Positions 35,703 through 42,644 of a DNA stretch of 64,000 bases are shown here, one piece after another (positions within the stretch are counted from its first letter, which is position 1; every line of letters begins with the position of its first letter). Source of the stretch: a virus. Position numbers and translations under genes: made by a program. The notes under the pieces were generated by a model, which was not told where the DNA came from, ran no database searches, and saw only the letters and a list, made by a program, of their open reading frames with translations. The stretch covers positions 1 to 64,000 of the IMG/VR virus record IMGVR_UViG_3300022682_000033; one strand, given 5' to 3'.

Positions 35703-36269
35703 ATGAAAAAATTAATTTTTGTTTTCATGTTCATGGCTTTTTCTTATGGATGCGCTTCAATGCGCCCCGCAACGGATCATGTAATTGATATGAGCAAAGC
35801 CAATGAAGGCATATCAAGGCTTGAGCAAGATTTCAATAACACTGTTAGGTTGCTGACAGAATTGCATGACAAGTCAACCGCTGAAGGGAAACCGGTGTTT
35901 ACGGATCAGGAATGGGACGTTTTAGACGGGGAGGTTAGGCCGACTTTCTCATTGTTGATTGTTAAACTTAAAGGACGAAATAGCCTATATGTTACACTTG
36001 ATGACATGAAAATGTTTTGGGGCCTGGCCGTCGATGCTTACAAAAAAGCAAGGCCTATTTTGCAGCGAAAATGGGGGATGCTTGACCGGGATACGAAAAG
36101 CCTTCTCTATGCTTTCGACAAAGAAGCTGTAAGCACGAATGAAATTATCCAAAAGATGCTTGACAACCCAAAATCTGAACAATATGATGAAATTTTATCG
36201 TTGATTCTGAAACTCGGGAAAACAGGTCTTGGCGTTATGTCAACAACCGTTTTGCCGTTACTATTGTGA
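35703..36269 (+). CDS. lipoprotein (188 aa)
   Basis: ATG 35703 after AGGAGAATAAAG. Signal peptide KKLIFVFMFMAFSYGCASM with lipobox SYGC. Helical mature part (QDFNNTVRLLTELHDKSTAE, LDDMKMFWGLAVDAYKKARP). Ends in a hydrophobic stretch (GVMSTTVLPLLL). Followed by a terminator. Confidence 0.55.
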   Translation: MKKLIFVFMFMAFSYGCASMRPATDHVIDMSKANEGISRLEQDFNNTVRLLTELHDKSTAEGKPVFTDQEWDVLDGEVRPTFSLLIVKLKGRNSLYVTLDDMKMFWGLAVDAYKKARPILQRKWGMLDRDTKSLLYAFDKEAVSTNEIIQKMLDNPKSEQYDEILSLILKLGKTGLGVMSTTVLPLLL

Positions 36270-36346
36270 TTTTTCATAGAAAGGAGGGTCTATGTAATCT
36301 ACAAAAAATGGGTCAGCACAACGTGAATTAAATTAGGGAAATTATT

Positions 36347-36384
36347 AAGCCGGTCATGGTTTGAAGACATGATCGGCTTTTTTT
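36347..36384 (+). terminator. intrinsic terminator after the structural/lipoprotein operon
   Basis: AAGCCGGTCATG (36347-36358) pairs with CATGATCGGCTT (36368-36379), with one mismatch, followed by a run of T. It ends the long rightward transcript. Confidence 0.85.
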
Positions 36385-36411
36385 GTTGCAATAATAATTT
36401 AATCGTGATAC

Positions 36412-36485
36412 AGCCCCTGAAAAAGGGGATAGGGAAAGCCTGTACAACTTTTCCGAAACCCGTCAACGGTGAGACGGCTTCCCCA
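36412..36485 (+). ncRNA. structured leader before the replication gene
   Basis: Three hairpins are visible in the gap 36385-36536: CCCC/GGGG (36414-36428); an outer stem GGGAAAGCC (36432-36440) with GGCTTCCCC (36476-36484); and CGTC/GACG (36461-36475) inside it. It may be a 5' regulatory element of the replication gene or an origin-associated structure. Confidence 0.4.
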
Positions 36486-36536
36486 CAACTCTTCATTCAC
36501 CTGTTATAAATCCTTAGCATCGAAAGGAACCCCGAC

Positions 36537-37379
36537 TTGTCAAAAAAAGATTTACCCATCGAGAAACCAGTCCAAAACTGGACAAAATTTCCAAATATTA
36601 TTTTAGACAATATAGAAAAATTCACATCCGCTGAATTTAAAATTTTGGGTCTGATGGTTAGGAAAAACATTGGATATGATAAACCAAATAAACGCTTTTC
36701 GATTAGTTATATAAGCTCTAAGACTGGTTTAAGCGATCCCACCGTTATAAAAGCAATCAATGGGCTTTTATCAAAAAAATCAATAAAAATTATTGGAAGT
36801 GGTCAGAGAAGCGTAAGGCTATTCGATATAAATTGGATTGACCCGCAAACAACGACTACTAAAGAAACTTTACCGGTAAAGAAATTTAACCGGTCAAAAA
36901 ACTTTAGTGGTACTACTAAAGAAACTTTACCAGAACCGGTAAAGAAACTTTACCCATTACAAGAAAACAAAAGTATTAGAAAACAAACTACAACAACACA
37001 GCCGCCGCAGTCGCTTTTAAATATCTTTCCCAAAACCCTAAAACTAACACCGCGTAAAAAATTAGAGCTTGAATTGCTAATTGATGAACACGGTATTGAT
37101 TACGTGAAAGCCAATGCGCTTTATGCTATCAATAATTTCAGGACCAATTTTTGGGCATATTTCAAAAAAAGCTGTGAAAACGATTATGCAACTGAAAATG
37201 AAACCTTTGAAAACCCGAATGATAAACCACCTGAACACTTAAAAGACGGCACTGTTGTAATTTTCAGCGGAAAAGAATATACCGTCGAGGCTGGTGGGTT
37301 TCTGTATACCGATTACGGTTGTTACGCTCCCGGACAGGTTGCCGCGGCTGTTGCAAGCGGATTGATGGATATAAAATAG
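36537..37379 (+). CDS. replication initiator (O-like, winged-helix N-terminus)
   Basis: TTG 36537 follows GAAAGGAACC. Residues ~15-105 (NWTKFPNIILDNIEKFTSAE, SISYISSKTGLSDPTVIKAI) form the winged-helix domain of phage replication protein O / replisome organisers. A variable Thr/Lys linker has a repeated phrase TTKETLPVKK / TTKETLPEPVKK. The C-terminal DnaD-like helices (KLELELLIDEHGIDYVKANA) may contact the helicase loader. Confidence 0.7.
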   Translation: MSKKDLPIEKPVQNWTKFPNIILDNIEKFTSAEFKILGLMVRKNIGYDKPNKRFSISYISSKTGLSDPTVIKAINGLLSKKSIKIIGSGQRSVRLFDINWIDPQTTTTKETLPVKKFNRSKNFSGTTKETLPEPVKKLYPLQENKSIRKQTTTTQPPQSLLNIFPKTLKLTPRKKLELELLIDEHGIDYVKANALYAINNFRTNFWAYFKKSCENDYATENETFENPNDKPPEHLKDGTVVIFSGKEYTVEAGGFLYTDYGCYAPGQVAAAVASGLMDIK

Positions 37380-37398
37380 ACATGAAACCACATAGCTA

Positions 37399-37427
37399 TT
37401 GACAGCCATTTTAAAATTTTATATGTT
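37399..37427 (+). promoter_or_regulatory. strong sigma70-type promoter
   Basis: TTGACA (37399-37404), 17-base spacer, TATGTT (37422-37427). It drives the structured RNA and probably the AntA gene. Confidence 0.7.
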
Positions 37428-37429
37428 GG

Positions 37430-37562
37430 TGGTGCTTGAAATTAGGAGTATCGGTAAAGCCCACGTCAGCGGCTTTTTATATTGTGTATTTACCCGAGCT
37501 TCCACCATCCGTGAGGACGTGGGCGTCGATACTCCGACGTAAGCAAAGCTCGGGTTTTTTTA
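37430..37562 (+). ncRNA. structured leader RNA with mutually exclusive hairpins and terminator
   Basis: Stem A GGAGTATCG (37445-37453) pairs with CGATACTCC (37527-37535). Stem B GCCCACGTC (37459-37467) pairs with GACGTGGGC (37516-37524). Stem C ACCCGAGCTT (37492-37501) pairs with AAGCTCGGGT (37546-37555), followed by T7. C interleaves with A and B, so either a pseudoknot forms or the structures alternate. A fourth hairpin, AAAGCC (37456-37461) with GGCTTT (37471-37476) plus T5, competes with B and resembles an early terminator. This is an attenuator, riboswitch-like leader or small RNA. Confidence 0.65.
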
Positions 37563-37600
37563 TTTTTCTAATGCTTTAAGCCTTGAAAGGAGGCAGAGTA

Positions 37601-38413
37601 ATGAACAATGAACTAATCAAGATCGAAAAAAAGACCATTGGTGAAGAAGAAGTTACTGCGGTTGATGCGCGTGAGCTACATGCATTTTTGGAAGTCGGTA
37701 AGGTCTTTGCAGCTTGGATTCAAGAACGTATTGAGCAGTACGGTTTTAAAGAAAATCTGGACTATGAGGTTTTTTCCAAAAGCGGAAAAAACCCCACAGG
37801 TGGCCGACCTTCAAAGGAATACTATGTTTCCATCGACATGGCCAAAGAACTTGCGATGGTTGAAAGGAATGAAAAGGGCAAACAAGCCAGGCAATATTTT
37901 ATAGAGTGTGAAAAGATCGCCAAAAAAGCTGCTATTGGGAATGCACCCAAAATAAAAAAACCTTCTATATCTCGCGTAAATTCAGATTTTAATGCGTTCG
38001 TGAAAATGGCTAAGACTTTCGGCATTGAAGGGAATCAGGCATTGCTTACCGCGAATAAAAGCGTAATTAAGCTACATGGTTTTAATTGTATGGAAGCATT
38101 GGGCGTCACGCACTTGATTTCCAAAAAACAGGAGCTTGATCTTACACCTACAGCTATTGGAAATCGTTTAGGTGGCATTCCTGCTACACAAGTTAATAAA
38201 CTGCTTAAAAGTGCTGGTTTCCAAAAATCATTTCGTGATGCTAAAAAAAAGCTGCAATGGGAACCGACGGAAAAAGGCAAACCGTATTCAATGATCAAGG
38301 ACACGAATAAAAAACATAGTGACGGCACACCGGTAAAGCAACTTTTTTGGACGGCGGATATCGTTCCATTCGTCGAAGATGAGCTTAACGGTTTGGATGG
38401 AATTAAAAAATAA
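37601..38413 (+). CDS. AntA-type phage antirepressor
   Basis: ATG 37601 follows AAAGGAGG. The N-terminal ~100 residues (VDARELHAFLEVGKVFAAWI, EYYVSIDMAKELAMVERNEK, ARQYFIECEK) are the AntA domain. The C-terminal part (LTPTAIGNRLGGIPATQVNK, WTADIVPFVEDEL) resembles the KilAC-type DNA-binding end. Predicted to inactivate or compete with the repressor. Its stop codon abuts the first attC-type half-site of array 1. Confidence 0.87.
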   Translation: MNNELIKIEKKTIGEEEVTAVDARELHAFLEVGKVFAAWIQERIEQYGFKENLDYEVFSKSGKNPTGGRPSKEYYVSIDMAKELAMVERNEKGKQARQYFIECEKIAKKAAIGNAPKIKKPSISRVNSDFNAFVKMAKTFGIEGNQALLTANKSVIKLHGFNCMEALGVTHLISKKQELDLTPTAIGNRLGGIPATQVNKLLKSAGFQKSFRDAKKKLQWEPTEKGKPYSMIKDTNKKHSDGTPVKQLFWTADIVPFVEDELNGLDGIKK

Positions 38414-38445
38414 GCCGGAATCTTCCGGTTAATCGCTGGTTATAT
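38413..38445 (+). repeat. attC-like half-site, anchor copy a
   Basis: AGCCGGAATCTTCCGGTTAATCGCTGGTTATAT-type unit: self-complementary CCGGAA/TTCCGG, a spacer, then the core GTTATAT at 38439. Nearly identical units occur at 40137, 41583 and 43961. Each starts a cassette block. It lacks the R'' arm of a full attC. Confidence 0.7.
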
Positions 38446-38457
38446 GGAGGGAAAACA

Positions 38458-38682
38458 ATGATTTCAGACAAACTATATAGTGAACTCGAAAAAATGAAAT
38501 GGAACGGCGGTGTTTACGGAGTTAGCCCAAAAGGACCTGCAAATAATGCGGTATGGTCACATTTACAGGATGCCGTTGATATTGGAAGCATATCACCGAT
38601 GGATGCGTATGACGCACTAAAACTTGGGTATTTGCCCGAACATTTGACGGTTCGTAAATCAAGATACGCACATTTATTATAA
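38458..38682 (+). CDS. cassette gene, hypothetical (74 aa)
   Basis: First cassette of array 1; ATGGAGGGAAAACA precedes ATG 38458. Compact soluble protein (MKWNGGVYGVSPKGPANNAV, MDAYDALKLGYLPEHLTV). Its stop codon lies in the R'' arm of attC 1. No promoter of its own is visible. Confidence 0.6.
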   Translation: MISDKLYSELEKMKWNGGVYGVSPKGPANNAVWSHLQDAVDIGSISPMDAYDALKLGYLPEHLTVRKSRYAHLL

Positions 38683-38734
38683 CCTGTCATTCCAGCGGAC
38701 CTAAAAAGCCGGCCGCTGAATTCAAACGTTATCA
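38679..38734 (+). repeat. attC: attC site 1
   Basis: R'' TATAACC, L'' TTCCAGCGGAC, loop, L' CCGCTGAATTCAAAC, R' GTTATCA. The inner arms AGCGG/CCGCT and the outer arms TAAC/GTTA are complementary, with the unpaired bases typical of attC. Length 56 bp. Confidence 0.82.
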
Positions 38735-38832
38735 TGCTATCGAGATAGGGTCGCCACCGAAAAGCAAGTATCCTGTTCTTGTCTGCTCGATAGCTCATTA
38801 AAAACAGGAAACCCTGAACAGGAGGAGTCCTT
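38735..38832 (+). other. cassette 5' region with a long-range stem
   Basis: GCTATCGAG (about 38736-38744) can pair with CTCGATAGC (about 38787-38795), placing a stem in the untranslated leader of the next cassette gene. It may be regulatory. Confidence 0.35.
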
Positions 38833-39195
38833 ATGATTACGTATTTAGAAACAACACAGCCGAATTGGAAACCGTTTGAAGCAATTATCGCACAAGTAAC
38901 GCCTGATATTATCCAGTCGTCTCCGTTTCCACTATTCCAGAGAGATCCAGAATATTTTCTTCATGATTTTATGCACATGGGAACAATCACGGATTCGTAT
39001 TTACCAGAAAAACAGATAGAGATTTACAAACATTGTGATACGAGGCGGTGTTTGAATATTGATAATAGCGGACAATGTTATGCTTTCGGGTCAAAGGTTC
39101 TTGATGAAACGAAAGATCCCTGGGATGATGGATATGATGAGAGCATCTACACCCCCATTGAAACACAGTCGGCATTATGGATCGCATTATCGTAG
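38833..39195 (+). CDS. cassette gene, hypothetical (120 aa)
   Basis: ATG 38833 follows CAGGAGGAGTCCTT. Soluble protein with YFLHDFMHMGTITDSYLPEK and three cysteines (CDTRRCLNIDNSGQC). Ends just upstream of attC 2. Unknown function, typical of integron cassettes. Confidence 0.6.
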   Translation: MITYLETTQPNWKPFEAIIAQVTPDIIQSSPFPLFQRDPEYFLHDFMHMGTITDSYLPEKQIEIYKHCDTRRCLNIDNSGQCYAFGSKVLDETKDPWDDGYDESIYTPIETQSALWIALS

Positions 39196-39203
39196 TCAGC
39201 AAT

Positions 39204-39324
39204 GATAACAATGCGTTTGCAGCCGACGCAAGCCCGCGCCCGCTGTAAAGCGCATCGTCATAAATAGCGTCGTCTCACCGCGCATGTCCTGTGTGGCTTG
39301 CGCGGCTGAAACGCGGCGTTATGC
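39204..39324 (+). repeat. attC: attC site 2 (long form)
   Basis: R'' GATAACA with L'' GTTTGCAGCCGACGC on the left; L' GCGCGGCTGAAACGCGGC and R' GTTATGC on the right. About 121 bp, with inner complementary segments (GCAGCCG/CGGCTG), like long attC types. Confidence 0.75.
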
Positions 39325-39398
39325 CGCAGTCGCCCAGTTGGCCGGGAGCACGTTTTGTAAGCGTGATGACGTCGGTTCGAATCCGACCTGCGGCTCCA
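39323..39398 (+). tRNA. tRNA-Thr (anticodon UGU)
   Basis: Complete cloverleaf. Acceptor GCCGCAG/CTGCGGC. D stem CCC/GGG around AGTTGGCC. Anticodon stem CACGT/GCGTG (one T-G) with loop TTTGTAA. Variable ATGAC. T stem GTCGG/CCGAC with TTCGAAT. Discriminator T and encoded CCA, 76 nt. It fills the whole space between attC 2 and attC 3, so the tRNA is itself a gene cassette. CCA overlaps the CATAACC core. Confidence 0.9.
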
Positions 39399-39454
39399 TA
39401 ACCCACCGCTCAAGCGGACGCAAAACAGCCGCGCCGCTTAATTGATCGTTAGCA
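39397..39454 (+). repeat. attC: attC site 3
   Basis: R'' CATAACC, L'' CCGCTCAAGCGGACG, L' CGCCGCTTAATTGATC, R' GTTAGCA. 58 bp. Abuts the tRNA 3' end. Confidence 0.85.
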
Positions 39455-39478
39455 ATTTCAGAGGGGAAGGAGAAGACT

Positions 39479-39784
39479 GTGCCTATCAGACCTGAAAATA
39501 AGATGAGATATCCAAAAGATTGGAAAACCAGATCCAGATTTATACGGTTTTTCCGTGCCAAAAATCATTGCGAATGGTGCGGCGCTGAAAACTACAAACC
39601 TCATCCGATTACAGGTTCAAAAGTGGTTCTCACCTGCGCCCATGTTTATGATCACAGGCCAGAAGCATCTAACTTGCTAAACCTTGCGGCACTGTGTCAG
39701 AGATGCCACAATCGGCATGATGCCGGTTTGCGACGCAGTGAGCGCAGAAAAAGGCTTAATGCCAATCAACTGGAATTGTTTTGA
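39479..39784 (+). CDS. HNH endonuclease-type protein (101 aa), cassette gene
   Basis: GTG 39479 after AAGGAGAAGACT. Zinc/HNH pattern: CEWCG, then VLTCAHVYDHRPEASNLLNL, then LCQRCHNRHD. Small HNH proteins are common in phages, often near terminase, where they nick or assist packaging. This one stands as a cassette after attC 3. Confidence 0.78.
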   Translation: MPIRPENKMRYPKDWKTRSRFIRFFRAKNHCEWCGAENYKPHPITGSKVVLTCAHVYDHRPEASNLLNLAALCQRCHNRHDAGLRRSERRKRLNANQLELF

Positions 39785-39898
39785 CAAGCTATAATAAGAT
39801 CAGCCCGGTAGGGTGGGCGCGGGTGTTTGCGCCCACCACATCAAAACCGAACTATGATTTGTAGGATTTCAGAATTAATAGGATTAAGAGCTAAAAAA
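39785..39898 (+). other. non-coding cassette tail with hairpin
   Basis: GTGGGCGC/GCGCCCAC around 39812-39836 forms a hairpin downstream of the HNH gene. No full attC was found here, so the HNH gene and the next small gene may share one cassette. Confidence 0.35.
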
Positions 39899-40045
39899 AT
39901 GTCTATAGAATATAAATTAAGATCAAATGGAAAAACAAAATGTGAAAATCTTGATTGCGGCCGAACGATTTTATTAAACGAGGAATACGTAGTTGTAGAA
40001 TTTAAAAACATTACCATAAAACTATGCAAAAAGTGCGCATCTTAA
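39899..40045 (+). CDS. small zinc-binding cassette protein (48 aa)
   Basis: ATG 39899 gives a 48-residue protein with CENLDC and CKKC pairs. An upstream start at 39827 is possible but has no ribosome site. Ends inside the R'' arm of attC 4. Confidence 0.5.
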   Translation: MSIEYKLRSNGKTKCENLDCGRTILLNEEYVVVEFKNITIKLCKKCAS

Positions 40046-40095
40046 CCCATCTCTCCACCGGTCTAAAACCCGCGCCGGTGAGCTAATCGTTGAAC
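40041..40095 (+). repeat. attC: attC site 4
   Basis: R'' CTTAACC, L'' TCCACCGGTC, L' GCGCCGGTGAGCTAATC, R' GTTGAAC. CACCGG/CCGGTG arms are complementary. 55 bp. Confidence 0.82.
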
Positions 40096-40123
40096 GTTGA
40101 ATGTTGAAAGTTGAACGTTCAAC
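40089..40123 (+). repeat. tandem copies of the R' core heptamer
   Basis: GTTGAAC, GTTGAAT, GTTGAAA and GTTGAAC follow one another exactly (40089-40116), then the inverted GTTCAAC. Each fits the integrase core consensus GTTRRRY or is one base off. Confidence 0.8.
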
Positions 40124-40136
40124 ATCCAAACAAAAA

Positions 40137-40161
40137 CCTTCCGGTTAATCACTGGTTGGAC
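40137..40161 (+). repeat. attC-like half-site, anchor copy b
   Basis: CCTTCCGGTTAATCACTG followed by core GTTGGAC (40155). Same unit as at 41583 and 43961 but lacking the first CCGGAA arm. Confidence 0.6.
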
Positions 40162-40233
40162 GCCTTAAACGTGGTGAGGTTAGTTTTCCAAGCACGGTGC
40201 GTTTATCATAAAAAAACTAAATACCTCCGTGCC
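40162..40233 (+). other. short non-coding cassette with long hairpin
   Basis: GAGGTTAGTTTT (about 40177-40188) can pair with AAAACTAAATACCTC (40214-40228). The segment between half-site b and attC 5 has no convincing gene. Confidence 0.4.
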
Positions 40234-40289
40234 GCCCAACCAACCATACAAGCTGACGAAAAACACCGCTGCTTAACTAATCGTTGTGA
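40234..40289 (+). repeat. attC: attC site 5
   Basis: R'' GCCCAAC, L'' ATACAAGCTGACG, L' CACCGCTGCTTAACTAATC, R' GTTGTGA. AAGC/GCTT arms. 56 bp. Confidence 0.7.
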
Positions 40290-40296
40290 GGAGAAC

Positions 40297-40545
40297 ATGC
40301 AAATAATAAATACGGTTGAAATAATATGTATGAATTGTGAGAAACAATTATCGGTGGAATATCCAGGCCCAAAGCTACAAAACGGGAAGTGGATATTCAG
40401 GGTGCTACCGTTCTGCGATAATTGCGCAGCACAACCCAACACTCAAGCGGAATCGCCGCCGTCAGTCGATCACGGTGTTCCGTGTTCTAAATGCGGTGCA
40501 ACTGATAACTGGATTTGCCTTTGCGAAATGCGGCAATCCGATTAG
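40297..40545 (+). CDS. cassette gene, zinc-finger-like protein (82 aa)
   Basis: ATG 40297 after GAGGAGAAC. Three CxxC pairs (CMNCEK, FCDNCA, CSKCGA) and a Pro/Gln-rich middle. The last ~14 residues (DNWICLCEMRQSD) are encoded by the left part of attC 6, so the recombination site supplies the C-terminus. Confidence 0.6.
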   Translation: MQIINTVEIICMNCEKQLSVEYPGPKLQNGKWIFRVLPFCDNCAAQPNTQAESPPSVDHGVPCSKCGATDNWICLCEMRQSD

Positions 40546-40558
40546 TTCTATGTTATAT
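40504..40558 (+). repeat. attC: attC site 6
   Basis: R'' GATAACT, L'' GGATTTGCC, loop TTTGCGAAATGC, L' GGCAATCCGATTAG, R' GTTATAT. The inner arms match except one extra base. A degenerate, shorter site-like segment follows at about 40570-40608. Confidence 0.7.
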
Positions 40559-40611
40559 GCCTATGAAATGCGAACAACGCGCCGCCGCCTAATTAAACAT
40601 TCAACCACACA

Positions 40612-41025
40612 ATGACGAAAAACGAACTAAAAACAGTAGCCTTGCTCGCATTTGCAAAGGCAACACTCGAAAAAATTGGCAATTGCAAAAACGCTGAAAA
40701 TATTGTAGTAAGTGCTATGGACCAGTGGCCTGCCTTAGAACAGAAAAACGTTAATACGTTTTGCCGCTGGTTTGAGGCGTTTGAAAGGCAAACATGGAAT
40801 GGCGAATTGCAAGACCAATTTGTTAATTTGAGTTTTTCAATCGCTATTTTGGATGACATTTCAACATACTTTTCAGGTAAAAAACTTGGCCTGGTTGAAG
40901 ATGTTATAGATTCACTTTCGAGATTGTACTATGAAAAAATAGAAAATCAGAATGACCATGAGGTTAATGAGAGCGCGGCTAATGCCGCCAATGCATGGAG
41001 AAATATAATCAATGACGACTATTGA
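40612..41025 (+). CDS. hypothetical helical protein (137 aa)
   Basis: ATG 40612. Mostly helical (KTVALLAFAKATLEKIGNCK, DVIDSLSRLYYEKIENQNDH). First of three tightly packed genes (40612-41602) between cassette blocks, so probably phage core genes. Overlaps the next gene by 14 bases. Confidence 0.5.
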   Translation: MTKNELKTVALLAFAKATLEKIGNCKNAENIVVSAMDQWPALEQKNVNTFCRWFEAFERQTWNGELQDQFVNLSFSIAILDDISTYFSGKKLGLVEDVIDSLSRLYYEKIENQNDHEVNESAANAANAWRNIINDDY

Positions 41026-41260
41026 AATTTGTGATATATGCGGGAAGAAATGTGATAACAGATTGTTTTTTAGAACCGATAGAGCAATGGACGCCGCCGG
41101 CAGTATGGAAGATGAAGGCGAAGTTTACGACCTGTGCGAAATACATGAGAACATGGTTTTAAAAAAAGTGCTTTTTAAAGGCACAAATGAAATTGAAAAG
41201 CAAAATATAAACAAACGGCTTGTGATGGAAGTCGAAAATTTGAAAAAAAGTAAGGAGTAA
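41012..41260 (+). CDS. small protein with CxxC motif (82 aa)
   Basis: ATG 41012 inside the previous gene end. N-terminal CDICGKKC and a later DLCEIHE suggest one zinc site. The C-terminus is a charged helix. Followed after three bases by a membrane protein gene. Confidence 0.5.
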   Translation: MTTIEICDICGKKCDNRLFFRTDRAMDAAGSMEDEGEVYDLCEIHENMVLKKVLFKGTNEIEKQNINKRLVMEVENLKKSKE

Positions 41261-41263
41261 AAA

Positions 41264-41602
41264 ATGGTAAATTTGAAACCGGCATGGAAATCAATCGAAG
41301 GTCAAGGTTCAAGCGGTGTGATTGGTGTTTTGCTGTACTTTTTGAATGACGTTTTGTCAGGAGAAAGGTTCAGCAAAAATATTGTTGAACTGTTACAATC
41401 CATAGCAGGTACGATGGATTTTGACAAAATATTCTTGATCCAAGAAATTGCAACAATCGTAAAGACAGGTTTAATTCTTACAGCGGTTTGTTTTGTGCTG
41501 TTCAAGCTTGTAGAGCACCGGTCTTATTTGAAAAACGATGCGATCAAGGCAGCAGAGAACATCGAAATAGCAAAGATGAACACACCGGAATCTTCCGGTT
41601 AA
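41264..41602 (+). CDS. membrane protein, possible holin (112 aa)
   Basis: AAGGAG precedes ATG 41264. A weakly amphipathic segment (GVIGVLLYFLNDVLSG) and a clear membrane helix (IVKTGLILTAVCFVLFKLVE) precede a polar tail, a holin-like layout upstream of the endolysin. The last residues (TPESSG) are encoded by half-site c. Confidence 0.5.
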   Translation: MVNLKPAWKSIEGQGSSGVIGVLLYFLNDVLSGERFSKNIVELLQSIAGTMDFDKIFLIQEIATIVKTGLILTAVCFVLFKLVEHRSYLKNDAIKAAENIEIAKMNTPESSG

Positions 41603-41615
41603 TCACTGGTTAGAA
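41583..41615 (+). repeat. attC-like half-site, anchor copy c
   Basis: CACCGGAATCTTCCGGTTAATCACTG-type unit then core GTTAGAA (41609). At the end of a core gene and the start of the PP-loop cassette. Confidence 0.7.
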
Positions 41616-41624
41616 AGCTTTTTT

Positions 41625-42341
41625 ATGAATAATTATTTATCATTCGGAGGCGGTGTCAATTCGGTAGCCTTGCACTTGTATTTGCTGAAGCAAGGCACTC
41701 AGTTTGAATCTGTGTTCGTTAATCATGGCGAAGATTGGCCCGAAACATACGAATATGTTAATATGTTTCAATCCTGGCTGAAGAAAAACGGACATAGCCC
41801 AATAACCGTTTTGACTCCAAATATCAATGGATCAACAGATATTTATAATTACTGTGATAAATACGCAATGATCCCTTCCAGGATGAAAAGATGGTGCACA
41901 GAAAAATTCAAAATACGGGCCTTGAAAAAACACTATCAAAAACCTTGCTTTGCCTTCATCGGTTATGATTTTGATGAGGTAAAACGGGCCAAAATTGTTC
42001 ATGAAAAAGGCGTAGAAAAACGGTTTCCGTTAATTGAAGCTGAAATCACAAGGGCAGGTTGCAAAGATATAATAAAAAAAACAGGCTTGCCAGTTCCAAT
42101 GAAATCAGGTTGCTATTTCTGCCCCTTCCAGCGGATAGGGCAATGGAAAGAGTTGAGACGTAAACACCCTGACCTGTTTTGCAAAGCAAACAAACTCGAA
42201 CAAAAAACCAATGCAGACCGTAAGCGCAGGGGAAAATCAGAAATATATTTAATACATAAACCTTTACGGCTTGTTGTTGATGAAAAACAACGGCCTTTAT
42301 TTGAAATTGATGCACTGCCTCCATGTGAGTGCGCTTTCTAA
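41625..42341 (+). CDS. PP-loop (PAPS reductase-like) ATPase, cassette gene (238 aa)
   Basis: LSFGGGVNSVALHLYLL is a PP-loop variant (GGGVNS in place of SGGKDS) of the adenine nucleotide alpha-hydrolase fold. KSGCYFCPFQRIGQWKELRR and other Cys residues fit phage CysH-like proteins of unknown substrate. It is bounded by half-site c and attC 7, so it is a mobile cassette. Distinct in sequence from the cysH-like gene of the Cas module. Confidence 0.8.
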   Translation: MNNYLSFGGGVNSVALHLYLLKQGTQFESVFVNHGEDWPETYEYVNMFQSWLKKNGHSPITVLTPNINGSTDIYNYCDKYAMIPSRMKRWCTEKFKIRALKKHYQKPCFAFIGYDFDEVKRAKIVHEKGVEKRFPLIEAEITRAGCKDIIKKTGLPVPMKSGCYFCPFQRIGQWKELRRKHPDLFCKANKLEQKTNADRKRRGKSEIYLIHKPLRLVVDEKQRPLFEIDALPPCECAF

Positions 42342-42433
42342 CCAGTCGCTCAACCGGAGCCATACTGTCACCGCTTTTGCAAAGGACAGCAAAAGCAGTG
42401 ACAGCATGTCCCGGTTAGCTTAAATCGTTATAT
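42337..42433 (+). repeat. attC: attC site 7 (long form)
   Basis: R'' TCTAACC, L'' CTCAACCGGAG, inner hairpin CTGTCACCGCTTTTGC/GCAAAAGCAGTGACAG, L' CCCGGTTAGCTTAAATC, R' GTTATAT. 97 bp. Confidence 0.87.
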
Positions 42434-42447
42434 TTTTTGGGGGATCA

Positions 42448-42633
42448 ATGGATAAAAAAATTGTCTATGGTGCTGTCCAGTGGATAAAAAAAGACATGCC
42501 GATATTAGACGGAATGCCTGCGTTTGAAACTAAAGAAGAGTGTTTGGAATATATTAACCGACACCAAACAAATCTTGGCGTATCAGAATGGACAATTGTT
42601 AGGGTTGAAATAAAAATCACCGATAAAAATTGA
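42448..42633 (+). CDS. hypothetical protein (61 aa)
   Basis: ATG 42448 after GGGGGATCA. Compact alpha/beta protein (IVYGAVQWIKKDMPILDGMP, GVSEWTIVRVEIKI). Lies 11 bases before the next phage gene. Confidence 0.55.
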   Translation: MDKKIVYGAVQWIKKDMPILDGMPAFETKEECLEYINRHQTNLGVSEWTIVRVEIKITDKN

Positions 42634-42644
42634 GGAGACAACTT

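Noticed and set aside
39784-39800. Promoter TTGACA...TATAAT after the HNH gene
   Set aside because: The two hexamers are only three bases apart, so they cannot act together as a sigma70 promoter.
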